A stretch of 64,000 bases of DNA from Acidobacteriota bacterium. GTDB taxonomy: Bacteria > Zixibacteria > MSB-5A5 > GN15 > FEB-12. The translations under genes were made by a program, and so were the position numbers. Under the pieces are notes generated by a model. It was not told where the DNA came from. It was given only the letters and a program-made list of their open reading frames with translations, and made no database searches. Below are positions 50,880 to 58,813 of the stretch, piece after piece; positions within the stretch are counted from its first letter, which is position 1; every line of letters starts with the position of its first letter. The stretch lies in contig DATKXK010000006.1 in assembly GCA_035529075.1 (NCBI GenBank), forward strand, positions 40,435 through 104,434, given 5' to 3'.

Positions 50880-51259
50880 CGGGCGACCATCAATTCCAGC
50901 TCTCCTGGATTGCCTCACGTCTCAAGGATTCGTGCGGCCGCCGGTTATGCCGCCGGGGCCTGCTCACCGACCAGCGTCGTCAGCCGGGCGTTCTCGCCCT
51001 CAAACTCCTTGAGATACCCGGCCTGATCCACCCCAAGACCGCCGGACTCCTTCCGCCAGCGATAGTTGGTCTGCTCGTTGATCCTCAGCCTTTTGGGTAC
51101 GTGCTTGACCGTGGAACCACCGGCAAGTTCAGTCTCGGCCTCCCGCAGCATCCAGAAAATGGCCTCCACCGTGTAACGTTTCCGGCCCATGGCTGCCTCC
51201 TTGCTCGATCCAAACCAATATACTATCTGTCAATCTGGACCGAAATATGGGGCAGGTCA
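50880..51259 (-). mobile_element. Remnant of an IS3-family insertion sequence
   Basis: The element reads on the minus strand. Its probable left end is TGACCTGCCCC (complement of 51249-51259), a terminal sequence typical of IS3-family elements. It is followed 60 bases later by a truncated orfA (50945-51190). The frames after orfA are broken, and there is no DDE transposase orfB. The rest of the element appears to have been deleted, so it cannot move on its own. Confidence 0.75.
50945..51190 (-). pseudogene. Decayed IS3 transposase OrfA
   Basis: The 81 codons encode a helix-turn-helix OrfA: MGRKRYTVEAIFWMLREAE, then INEQTNYRWRKESGGLGVDQ, then GENARLTTLVGEQ, which would be the leucine-zipper region. 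A stop interrupts the end, although a few downstream residues (RILET) still resemble the missing tail. OrfA would bind the IS ends during transposition. No overlapping orfB frame is present, so this is a pseudogene. Confidence 0.8.
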
Positions 51260-51272
51260 CTCTGCACGCTTC

Positions 51273-53534
51273 TTACGGGCAGTCTGCCGGGGGCGTATGG
51301 CTGATAAACAGGTAATCGATCAGCGCCGTCAGATCGCCAATGTCGACAATACCTTCCTCATCGCCATCAACGTTAGCCTCCTCCGTGCAGCCTGGAGCTT
51401 CGTTTGGCGGGATGAACAGATAGCTGATTAACGCCGTCAGGTCGCCGATATCGATGATCTCCTCAGGGTCGCCGTCGATGTTGCCGGTCATACCGATACA
51501 GCAGCCCGCCGCGGTCACTTGCGTGGCAAGGGATGTTGTCGATGCTGGGGCTGACTGATCACTGCGCCGAATCGTCAGTGAGCCGCTGCCGGTCTCACCG
51601 CCCACAAGGTCCCCTGCACCCCAGCTGATTCTTACTGAAGCCGAATTGCTAGTGTCAGGCGCGGACAGTGCAGACATGGCCAATCCGTCGGCATAATCAG
51701 ACCAGTCCCAGGGTCCGGGGTCTCCGTCCACCTGAATCTCAACACTTCCCGAGTCACCGTTATCCAGAACAATCAGCGGGCTCGGAATGATGCGGCGAAG
51801 AGACAAAGCGAGGCCGGATATATCACTGAATGGTCCTAAATCCGGGTTCACACGCATCGTGAAGGTCCCGTCCTCGTCCCATGTGACTGTGCCGGGATCG
51901 TTGACATATATCGCCCCGCGACTCGTGAAGCCCAGGTCAAGATCACTCGAGATGCCGCTGAAACTGCCCGGCGCCACCCCAAAAACATACGTACCTGCGT
52001 CCGTTGCGGGAATGGCCTCGCCACCACCGGTCTGACCCTCGAACACCGTGAAGTCGCTGCCGACAAGACGCCTCAGGTGCAGGCTCAGATTAGCGACGTC
52101 TGAATACGGCCGGGTGCCATCATTGATTCTCAGCGTGAAGGTCCCGTCCTCGTCCCATGTGACTGTGCCGGGATCGTTGACATATATCGCCCCGCGACTC
52201 GTGAAACCCAGGTCAAGATCACTCGAGATGCCGCTGAAACTGCCCGGCGCCACCCCCCAAACATACGTACCTACGTCCGCTGCGGGAAGGGCATCACCAC
52301 CCCCGGTCTGGCCCTCGAACACCGTGAAGTCGCTGCCGACAAGACGCCTCAGGTGCAGGCTCAGATTGGCGACGTCTGAATACGGCCGGGTGCCATCATT
52401 GATTCTCATCGTGAAGGTCCCGTCCTCGTCCCATGTGACTGTGCCGGGATCGTTGACATATATTGCCCCGCGACTCGTGAAACCCAGGTCAAGATCACTC
52501 GAGATGCCGCTGAAACTGCCCGGCGCCACCCCAAAAACATACGTACCTGCGTCCGTTGCGGGAATGGCATCACCACCACCGGTCTGGCCCTGGAAGACCG
52601 TGAAGTCGGTGCCGACAAGACGCCTCAGGTGAAGGGACAGATTGGCCAGGTCTGAATACGGCCGGGTGCCATCATTGATTCTCATCGTGAAGGTCCCGTC
52701 CTCGTCCCATGTGACTGTGCCGGGATCGTTGACATATGTCGCCCCGCGACTCGTGAAACCCAGGTCAAGATCACTCGAGATGCCGCTGAAACTGCCCGGC
52801 GCCACCCCAAAACCATACGTACCTGCGTCCGTTGCGGGAATGGCATCACCACCACCGGTCTGACCCCGGAAGACCGTGAAGTTGGTTGCATCAATGTAGC
52901 GTAGTGACAGTCCCACGCCATCTATGACGGCGTCCGGGCGGGTGCCATCCTTGACCGTCAGTGTAAAGGTACCGTCACCGGTCCAGTTGGGTGTTGTACA
53001 CGAAAGCACGGCTCCCATAGCGTCGAAGCTGATCGATGGCGCCGGCGAGAGGCCGCTGAAGTTACTGGCTGAGAATACAAAACCCTCCGCCCCGGGTTGG
53101 AGTACCATGACGCCACCTGATGTCTGCTGTTCAAAGACCGTGTAGCCGTCACCCACCAGGCTCCTCAAAGATAGGCTCATTGGGTAGACTCTGTCAGCAT
53201 CGACCCCGTTTGACAGCGTCAAGGTGAAACTCCCGTCTGCACCACCCTCCCAATCAGAGGTTGCAAAGCCGCTCCAGTGGAGCTCGGCCCTCGTCTGGTC
53301 GGCATTCTGGTAGTCAAACCAGATACTCGGGGAACCGGCGAAACCGCTGAATCCCGATACTGACCAGGTCCACGGATTGCCCGGCGTGGGAGCTACGGAT
53401 TCGGTCAACTCGGGATAATTGCTCTGGTCCTGAATGAGAGTGACCGCGGTGTGGTCGAGCGCGGCCATGACTGCGTTAGAGTTGACAGAAAAAAAAGTGA
53501 TGAGGGGCAACAGGAGTAAGGTTCTGGGTTTCAT
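51273..53534 (-). CDS. Exported repeat protein with dockerin-like C-terminus
   Basis: A 753-residue exported protein. A signal peptide (about 1-25) precedes two diverged beta domains, then four nearly identical 92-residue units. Each unit has a VTWDEDGTFTMRINDGTRP strand pair and a VFGVAPGSFSGISSDLDL segment. A variable linker follows (about 575-665), and the C-terminus has two dockerin-type loops: GNIDGDPEEIIDIGDLTALI and NVDGDEEGIVDIGDLTALID, each with DxDxD calcium ligands. Paired CCIG cysteines precede the loops. Dockerins bind cohesins in cellulosome-like assemblies, but in this lineage such ends are common on surface proteins and a cohesin partner is not evident. ATG 53534 has GGAGTG upstream. 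Confidence 0.88.
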   Translation of the reverse strand: MKPRTLLLLPLITFFSVNSNAVMAALDHTAVTLIQDQSNYPELTESVAPTPGNPWTWSVSGFSGFAGSPSIWFDYQNADQTRAELHWSGFATSDWEGGADGSFTLTLSNGVDADRVYPMSLSLRSLVGDGYTVFEQQTSGGVMVLQPGAEGFVFSASNFSGLSPAPSISFDAMGAVLSCTTPNWTGDGTFTLTVKDGTRPDAVIDGVGLSLRYIDATNFTVFRGQTGGGDAIPATDAGTYGFGVAPGSFSGISSDLDLGFTSRGATYVNDPGTVTWDEDGTFTMRINDGTRPYSDLANLSLHLRRLVGTDFTVFQGQTGGGDAIPATDAGTYVFGVAPGSFSGISSDLDLGFTSRGAIYVNDPGTVTWDEDGTFTMRINDGTRPYSDVANLSLHLRRLVGSDFTVFEGQTGGGDALPAADVGTYVWGVAPGSFSGISSDLDLGFTSRGAIYVNDPGTVTWDEDGTFTLRINDGTRPYSDVANLSLHLRRLVGSDFTVFEGQTGGGEAIPATDAGTYVFGVAPGSFSGISSDLDLGFTSRGAIYVNDPGTVTWDEDGTFTMRVNPDLGPFSDISGLALSLRRIIPSPLIVLDNGDSGSVEIQVDGDPGPWDWSDYADGLAMSALSAPDTSNSASVRISWGAGDLVGGETGSGSLTIRRSDQSAPASTTSLATQVTAAGCCIGMTGNIDGDPEEIIDIGDLTALISYLFIPPNEAPGCTEEANVDGDEEGIVDIGDLTALIDYLFISHTPPADCP
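51855..52890. repeat. Four 276-bp tandem repeats inside the dockerin protein gene
   Basis: The same anchor (GAAGGTCCCGTCCTCGTCCC) starts at 51861, 52137, 52413 and 52689, each exactly 276 bases apart (92 codons). The copies differ at only a few bases, which means recent unequal duplication or gene conversion. Reading-frame length is preserved. Confidence 0.93.
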
Positions 53535-54126
53535 CGCTTGCACTCCAGGATCTTATGAGGATCCGGTCTTTGGGGAGAGCAGATCCCCGGTCGTTTCTGC
53601 GGCTCTGACACTATGATTATCGGCGGTGACTCGGGATATACTAATTCACAAATATACATCGAATCCCGTTTCCAGTCAAGGAGTTCCGGTGACAGTCCCT
53701 CATCCTTACTAAGCGTTCTCGTGACCCGAGGGGTTACTGCGAGGACCTCATCACGGCCTTCTGTCCGGTGCCAATGAAGAGAAGTCGCGCCGAGTCTTGA
53801 ACGCCGGCCTGCCGGTGAAGATGTCGCCGTATCGGCAGTTGTTAGAATATGGTCGCGTGGCCCATCATACTACTGAGGCAGCCCCAGGGCCAAAGCGCTT
53901 CCTGGACGGGAGCGGCAGAACACCTTGTCCCTCGTTTTACTTTGCCCGTTCCCGCCCGGCACTGTCTTGGATTATGCTTTGGTCCAGGAACGCACCGGAG
54001 TGTGAGCCGCTGATCCTGACGGCTGACAGGGGTCCGCTTTTTGAAAACCGGATACCTACCGGGTCGCTCGCAGTGGAACCGCTGAACCAGGAGTGTTAGA
54101 GCAAAGTAATAGGCATCAGTTTTTTC
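53535..54126. other. Noncoding region upstream of the dockerin protein gene
   Basis: This 592-base stretch has no convincing gene. It should carry the promoter of the minus-strand dockerin gene, but I could not place a good -35/-10 pair. Weak open frames here have no family match. I see no repeat of the palindromic family in it. Confidence 0.4.
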
Positions 54127-54786
54127 TCAATTCGTGTAATGCTGCAGGTCGGTATGGATTGAGTTGATCTCTTCTTCTGCAAGATTCGATCGATCATAAT
54201 AGTACTTTGCCAGGACCCAAAGACCCTGATCCAGGCGCTTGTATTTGAAGGAATTAAGTCCGGTGTAACTTGCCAGCGAATCTATGACAGACACGTACCG
54301 ACGATAGTTACGAAGATCGGCCTGTGTGAAAGGTGGGCAGAAATTGATTTGTTTGTTGAGCGCGGTAAGAAGCCTCATCACTAAGCTGTCGAAGATGGGG
54401 AAATTGGTCGGCTGATGAAGCGCCGCGTACTTAGTCGCGAAGGAATAGAGGTCTCTCTCCTTACCCGACTTCTTGACTATTATCTCATGACCATGCCGAA
54501 TATCATCGACCAGTGACAGATCGCCTGACGTCAGCCGTCTGTCAGTATCGGTGCACAAAATGTGCCTCGCAACTTTCTCTGTATTGTATATCTGTGTGGT
54601 ATAGAAGGAGTTTATGAGGATGACTTTTGGTAGCACTGATTGAAGAGTGTCATTTCCGTGAAATTTGTGGATCGCGGTTTCGACAACTTTGTCGGAGAGA
54701 GAAAAGCGTTTGTTTTGGTCAAAGAGGTTGGCGCAGTGTTCGATTGTCTCGCCAATGTGATGTCGATGAATTCTTGTTTCGGTCAT
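54127..54786 (-). CDS. Hypothetical protein of an OGG-like or defence-associated type
   Basis: A 219-residue, mostly helical protein. The central part resembles uncharacterised proteins that I associate with mobile or defence regions: PKVILINSFYTTQIYNT, then SLVDDIRHGHEIIV and YSFATKYAALHQPTNFPIF, followed by helices. The FATKYxxxHxxxxFPI pattern is the strongest signal, but I cannot name the family with confidence and no catalytic set is clear. It is AT-richer than core genes. ATG 54786 lacks an obvious ribosome binding site. It shares this accessory region with a winged-helix/GIY-YIG protein. Confidence 0.6.
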   Translation of the reverse strand: MTETRIHRHHIGETIEHCANLFDQNKRFSLSDKVVETAIHKFHGNDTLQSVLPKVILINSFYTTQIYNTEKVARHILCTDTDRRLTSGDLSLVDDIRHGHEIIVKKSGKERDLYSFATKYAALHQPTNFPIFDSLVMRLLTALNKQINFCPPFTQADLRNYRRYVSVIDSLASYTGLNSFKYKRLDQGLWVLAKYYYDRSNLAEEEINSIHTDLQHYTN

Positions 54787-54942
54787 GTGTCAACGATACT
54801 AAACTACGGTTGGTACCGAAAGGTGTTCTTAGACAAGACCATCGTTTCTTGTATTGTCGTGCATATGACGTAGAAATCGATAGGTTAGTTCGAGCGCCCA
54901 GAGGAGGCTGCTTGTAAGCGTTTCAACTACTTACGGTTATGA

Positions 54943-54975
54943 TAAGCTCCCCCAAATAGACGAATTTCGCAACTG
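54943..54975. repeat. Short duplicated segment (partner of 50570-50602)
   Basis: Thirty-three bases here match 50570-50602 with about five changes, both containing AAGCTCCCCCAA and a GACGAA core. The two lie 4.4 kb apart in the same orientation, in noncoding sequence. The match could mark the ends of a past insertion or be a fragment of a common mobile element. Confidence 0.6.
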
Positions 54976-55068
54976 GTCTCAAACACACGAACCATATGTG
55001 TGTGAGCAGCTTAAGCTGATCGTCACAGCCTGACCCTATGGGCTAAAAGTGTCCATCACTTGGCGGGA

Positions 55069-55884
55069 TCAGTGAAGTCGATTCGCAAAAGGCAGCCTGC
55101 CCGATTGTGCTTCAAATAACTGGATGAGTTCTTTCTCGGTATCACGCGGGCCGGGCGGATTGCCCGTTGGCATTGCCCACACTGTAAATGATTCGTAGCC
55201 CCTTAATTGCCACAGAATCTCTCCACCCTTGTGTGGACCGCTCTCGGAAGTCTGGCCGTTACCGTGTCTCAACAGATCAGAAAGGCGTTTACGAAGACTT
55301 CGTGGTCTTGAATACCCGGCGAGTCCGATGTAGATCACGTCCACATTGTCAACCCATTTTTCGGCTAAGCGCGAAACGTTGTATGGATTGATGACGTTAC
55401 CAACCTTGTGAGCCATTTCCACCGAGATGAACTCCGGTTTGTATCCTTCAGGTGCCGTTACGAGATAGACTCCACACTTTGAAAGACCGTCGAAATCAGG
55501 CAATCCTGCCGATAACAGGTCGCCCAGAATTCCAAGCTCAGTGAATCCTGCTGCAATTACATCTGCAACGGAGGTGATGCTTTCAGGCTGGGCTGTTTCT
55601 AACTTCGTGTCTGCGCTCTGCACCTCGCGGGGCTCCGTTGCGTGCGACGTGTGGCCTCTTTGGACAGATGAACGTGCTCGAAGCTCGATTGACGAGCCGC
55701 TTAGGACAAACAGATTAGGGTATTTGGTAGCTCTTGCCCGAATCTGCGAGGCTGGCACCGGCTCACCATCTTTTCGCTGATAGCGTTGTAGTCGGTTGAC
55801 GCGTGCTGCGATCTCGGTAGATGTTAACGAGTGACCCACGCTTCTGAGAACCGCTATGATTTCTTCATGCAGAGTCATCATCAT
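55069..55884 (-). CDS. Winged-helix (HARE-type) and GIY-YIG nuclease-like protein
   Basis: A 271-residue protein from ATG 55884. The N-terminal 70 residues (LHEEIIAVLRSVGHSLTSTE, ending PNLFVLSGSSIEL) resemble a HARE-HTH winged helix found in DNA-modification and repair proteins. The C-terminal half looks like a GIY-YIG nuclease: GVYLV, then VIYIGLA, then SLRKRLSDLLRHG, and a Glu in the REKEL-like DTEKELIQLF helix. The middle is a linker of about 50 residues. Three consecutive ATGs follow an AAAGG site, so the exact start is ambiguous. The combination suggests a DNA-cutting protein with DNA-binding specificity. Confidence 0.72.
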   Translation of the reverse strand: MMMTLHEEIIAVLRSVGHSLTSTEIAARVNRLQRYQRKDGEPVPASQIRARATKYPNLFVLSGSSIELRARSSVQRGHTSHATEPREVQSADTKLETAQPESITSVADVIAAGFTELGILGDLLSAGLPDFDGLSKCGVYLVTAPEGYKPEFISVEMAHKVGNVINPYNVSRLAEKWVDNVDVIYIGLAGYSRPRSLRKRLSDLLRHGNGQTSESGPHKGGEILWQLRGYESFTVWAMPTGNPPGPRDTEKELIQLFEAQSGRLPFANRLH

Positions 55885-55904
55885 CACCTTTTCCCTAATT
55901 GCCG

Positions 55905-56103
55905 GGTGTCCCACCCCTTGGGGTGGGTACTGTTCTGAGTATCGTCCCCACTGAAAGCAGTGGGCCGCTGGCCTGTTCTTTCTGTGCTGGTGTCCGGCTC
56001 GGAAGCAAACCCCACTTACTGCCGGGTAATTTACGTTGGGTAGCCGGCTTTGTCAATCGCGCAAAACTCAAGTGAACCCACCATGAATGGTGGGCCACCC
56101 GAC
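55905..56103. repeat. Modular palindromic repeat, A + B copy
   Basis: Half A has the perfect hairpin CCCACCCC-TT-GGGGTGGG at 55910-55927 and the second arm CCCACTGAAAGCAGTGGG. It is followed by half B from GCTGGTGTCCGGCTCGGAAG to GCCGGCTTTGTCAATCGCGC, which ends with the hairpin CCCACCA-TGAA-TGGTGGG and CCACCCG. The order here is A then B, while at 49.64 kb it is B then A. It is the last copy, just before the tRNA. Confidence 0.82.
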
Positions 56104-56139
56104 CCGAAGTCTTGTCTCGATCCTGGCGCGAAAAAATAG

Positions 56140-56212
56140 CTCCCCCGGCTGGACTCGAACCAGCGACCCGCTGATTAACAGTCAGCTGCTCTACCAACTG
56201 AGCTACAGGGGA
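56140..56212 (-). tRNA. tRNA-Asn (anticodon GUU)
   Basis: A 73-base cloverleaf on the minus strand starts TCCCCTGTAGCTCAG. The acceptor stem TCCCCTG pairs with CGGGGGA (one G-U), and the anticodon loop CTGTTAA carries GTT. The T arm is GCTGG-TTCGAGT-CCAGC. No CCA is encoded; the 3' end is followed by T6 on the minus strand, which may help end transcription. It sits at the right edge of the accessory region, a typical integration site. Confidence 0.95.
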
Positions 56213-56617
56213 GTGTCTCACGAAGGCTGTCTGTCCCGCCGCCGTACGCGGCAGGCCCTATTATACCCCTTATCGGCATCTTGTCAACAGATTTTGAAGC
56301 CGGCACGGGCTGCCCGGCCTTCCACTCGCCGCGCCGTCGGACGGCGCGTGTCTGTCGGCCCGACAGGTCCGCCGTCCTCTGGAATCCCGCTTTCTCAGGC
56401 ACGGCCGTTCAAGGCCTCCGGGGGATGCCCTGGGTGCCGAGATCAGGGGCCCGTAGCCGCTGTGACCCGGCTTCCGCGCGGCACCGGCCGGCCTTCGATG
56501 CCCTGCCGCCTGTGTTCCCACCCAGTTGACTCGGTTCAAGAGGTGGAACCTGGAACCATCCGTAGCGTAAAAACAGGTGATAGAGGAAAGAGGCCACAAG
56601 ACTATGGAGAGTTCACT
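56213..56617. other. Noncoding region between tRNA-Asn and the PDZ gene
   Basis: No gene is supported in these 405 bases. A short perfect palindrome, CGCGCCGTC-G-GACGGCGCG at 56330-56348, could form a hairpin but has no T tract on either side. The reading frame open across this region lacks any signature before the PDZ protein start at 56618. Confidence 0.5.
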
Positions 56618-57580
56618 ATGAAGAAGACGGTAACGCTGTTACTGCTGACCGGGGTTGCTCTGACCGTGTGTTTCGGCCCCGGCCTGGCTGATTCCGGCAA
56701 GTACAGCAAGGTAGCCTGGCTCGGTGTCTCGACGCAGACGGTGAGCGGGGATCTGGCACGTTCTTTCGATCTGCCCGTTAACTATGGGGCGCTTGTCAAC
56801 GACGTGTCGCCGGACTCACCGGCCGATAAAGCCGGTATCAGGGAGGACGACGTCATTATCGCCCTGGACGGGGCGAAAGTCAGCGAGGCCGGGGAGTTGA
56901 CGGACCTCGTGCGGGAACACTCGCCCGGCGATGAGGTTACCGTGACGCTCAACCGGGACGGACAAGAGCAGGAGGTCAAGGTCGAGCTCGGAGCTAGGAG
57001 AGCGAAATACAAGTCCCTCGACTCGGACTATCCGATGGTCATGGACGACTTCCGGTGGCGGGGGGATCAGGAGCAGTCGTATATCGGTGTCGTGCTAATG
57101 GACCTTTCCGAACAGCTGGGTGACTACTTCGGCGTGCCCGACGGCCACGGGACGTTGATCAGCGAAGTAGAGGAGGAATCTCCCGCGGAGAAGGCGGGGT
57201 TGAAGGCCGGGGACGTCATAGTCGGGATTGACGACGAAGAAATGGAGGACGCCGGCGACGTCTCGGATATGATCGGTGAGAAGGACGAGGGGGACAAGGT
57301 CAATATCACCGTGCTGCGCAACAGGCGCGAGACCCGTGTGGCCGTTGAAGTGGGAAAACGGGAAGGCGCCCTGTCGTGGGTGCTGCCGCGCCGGCCCAGC
57401 ATGACCAAGCGGCATATCATGCTTCAGGTTCCGGACCCAAAGGAATGGCGTTTCGAGAAAGACCTCGAACTCGACGACATCTTCGATTCAGATGAATTCC
57501 GGGAAGAAATGGAGGAGTTGCGCGAGGAGTTAAAGGAACTCAAGGAAGAGCTTAGCAAGCTGAAAGGGTCAGGGCGTTAG
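56618..57580 (+). CDS. Exported protein with two PDZ domains and a C-terminal coiled coil
   Basis: A 320-residue exported protein. A signal peptide (about 1-25) leads into two PDZ domains (about 30-125 and 150-245). The carboxylate-binding loops are visible as WLGVSTQTVSGDLA and YIGVVLMDLSEQLG, with SPADKAGIREDDVIIALDG and SPAEKAGLKAGDVIVGIDD in each. After these comes a charged coiled coil rich in Glu and Lys (about 275-318, EMEELREELKELKEELSKLK). There is no protease domain, so it is a PDZ adaptor in the periplasm. GGAGAG lies just before ATG and a strong terminator follows. Confidence 0.88.
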   Translation: MKKTVTLLLLTGVALTVCFGPGLADSGKYSKVAWLGVSTQTVSGDLARSFDLPVNYGALVNDVSPDSPADKAGIREDDVIIALDGAKVSEAGELTDLVREHSPGDEVTVTLNRDGQEQEVKVELGARRAKYKSLDSDYPMVMDDFRWRGDQEQSYIGVVLMDLSEQLGDYFGVPDGHGTLISEVEEESPAEKAGLKAGDVIVGIDDEEMEDAGDVSDMIGEKDEGDKVNITVLRNRRETRVAVEVGKREGALSWVLPRRPSMTKRHIMLQVPDPKEWRFEKDLELDDIFDSDEFREEMEELREELKELKEELSKLKGSGR

Positions 57581-57617
57581 GCCGACCCTTGCGGGACGGA
57601 TCCTCGGCAATACGCAG

Positions 57618-57645
57618 GCCCCGCCTTCGGCGGGGCTTCATTTTT
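57618..57645 (+). terminator. Intrinsic terminator of the PDZ gene
   Basis: GCCCCGCC (57618-57625) pairs with GGCGGGGC (57629-57636) across a TTC loop, followed by TTCATTTTT. It is 37 bases after the PDZ protein stop and separates it from hprK. Confidence 0.9.
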
Positions 57646-57696
57646 GGTCAATTGACACTTGCTCCACATTGGACACGGAGGGTATATTCGTAAGTC

Positions 57697-58668
57697 ATGG
57701 CCCCTATAACGGTTGGAAAGATATTCGAAGCGCGTAACCAGGATCTGGAACTGACCCTGCTGAACGGCACCGACAAGGGCATGAAAAAGGTGGTCCGCAA
57801 CGGGGAACTACACCGTCCCGGCCTGGCGCTGACCGGCTTTTTTGACCGTTTCGCCAGCCAGCGAATCCAGGTTCTTGGGGAGACAGAAGTCGCCTACATG
57901 AACGGCCTGGCCAATGACCGGCTCAAGGAAGTGGTCGACAGGCTGTTCGGGTTTGATATCCCGATGGCGGTGGTTTCCAAGGGCATCGCGCCGCCGCTGG
58001 CGTTTGTGGCCGCCGCCGACGAGTACGGCACGGCCGTTTTCTCCAGCCGCCTGTCCACCGCCGTGCTGGTCAACCGGCTCTCCGCCTACCTGGACCACCT
58101 GTTCGCGCCCTCGACCAACGTCCACGGAACGCTCATCGACGTATACGGTGTGGGGCTGGTGTATACGGGCAAGTCCGGCATCGGCAAATCCGAGATAGCT
58201 CTCGATCTCGTGGAGCGCGGACACCGCCTTGTCGCCGATGACGTGGTCAAGATCACCAGGGTGGCTCCGGACGTGCTTATAGGCTCCGGCTCCGAACTGC
58301 TCGGGCATCACATGGAAATCCGGGGGGTCGGTATCATCGATGTCGAAGAGCTGTTCGGCATCAGGGCCATCCGCCTGCAGAAGCGCATCGAGGTGGAGGT
58401 GCGGCTGACGCTGTGGGAGGAAACCGTCGATTACGAGCGGCTGGGGCTGGAGGACCGGCGCACTGCCATCCTCGGCGTGCAGATACCAATTCTGTACGTC
58501 CCCATTTCCCCGGGGAAGAACATCACCGTCATCTCCGAAGTGATCGCCATGAATCACATGCTGAAGGTCTACGGAGAGAACTCAGCGGTTGATTTTTCCA
58601 AAAAACTCTCGCGGCGGCTCAGCCGCCAGTCTACGACCAAAGAGTATCTCGAATCGGACTACGAGTGA
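57697..58668 (+). CDS. hprK: HPr kinase/phosphorylase
   Basis: A 323-residue bifunctional enzyme that phosphorylates or dephosphorylates HPr on a serine to govern carbon use. The N-terminal domain (about 1-130) leads into the P-loop kinase domain, with Walker A GKSGIGKSE at about 158-166. His143 precedes it in NVHG, and the signature EIRGVGIIDVEELFG lies near 208-222. These match the PTS HPr kinase family. HPr itself and other PTS parts are not in the window. In Gram-negative groups hprK often sits near rpoN-hpf, but here it stands alone 41 kb away. The ATG is preceded by GGAGGG. Confidence 0.93.
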   Translation: MAPITVGKIFEARNQDLELTLLNGTDKGMKKVVRNGELHRPGLALTGFFDRFASQRIQVLGETEVAYMNGLANDRLKEVVDRLFGFDIPMAVVSKGIAPPLAFVAAADEYGTAVFSSRLSTAVLVNRLSAYLDHLFAPSTNVHGTLIDVYGVGLVYTGKSGIGKSEIALDLVERGHRLVADDVVKITRVAPDVLIGSGSELLGHHMEIRGVGIIDVEELFGIRAIRLQKRIEVEVRLTLWEETVDYERLGLEDRRTAILGVQIPILYVPISPGKNITVISEVIAMNHMLKVYGENSAVDFSKKLSRRLSRQSTTKEYLESDYE

Positions 58669-58813
58669 GCCATCCGCGCAGCCATGGTGAAAAGGGGCTT
58701 GGAATATTCTCGTGTTTTCGTATTATTACGCCCGATACAGGTCCGGCCCGGGGAACCCGGACGTTGTCTGCTGGTAAAACGATGAGACTTACATACAGAG
58801 AGGTGGATTGGCA

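Noticed and set aside
51855..52890. Regular 276-bp repeats as a satellite or CRISPR
   Set aside because: They are codon-phased in a single protein with a signal peptide and dockerin end.
44520..56103. Integron attC sites between cassettes
   Set aside because: The repeats have hairpins but no consistent RYYYAAC/GTTRRRY end pairs, and no integron integrase is in the window.
57652..57688. Promoter for hprK from TTGACA at 57652 and TATATT at 57683
   Set aside because: The spacing is 25 bases, too long for a sigma-70 promoter, and no better pair was found.
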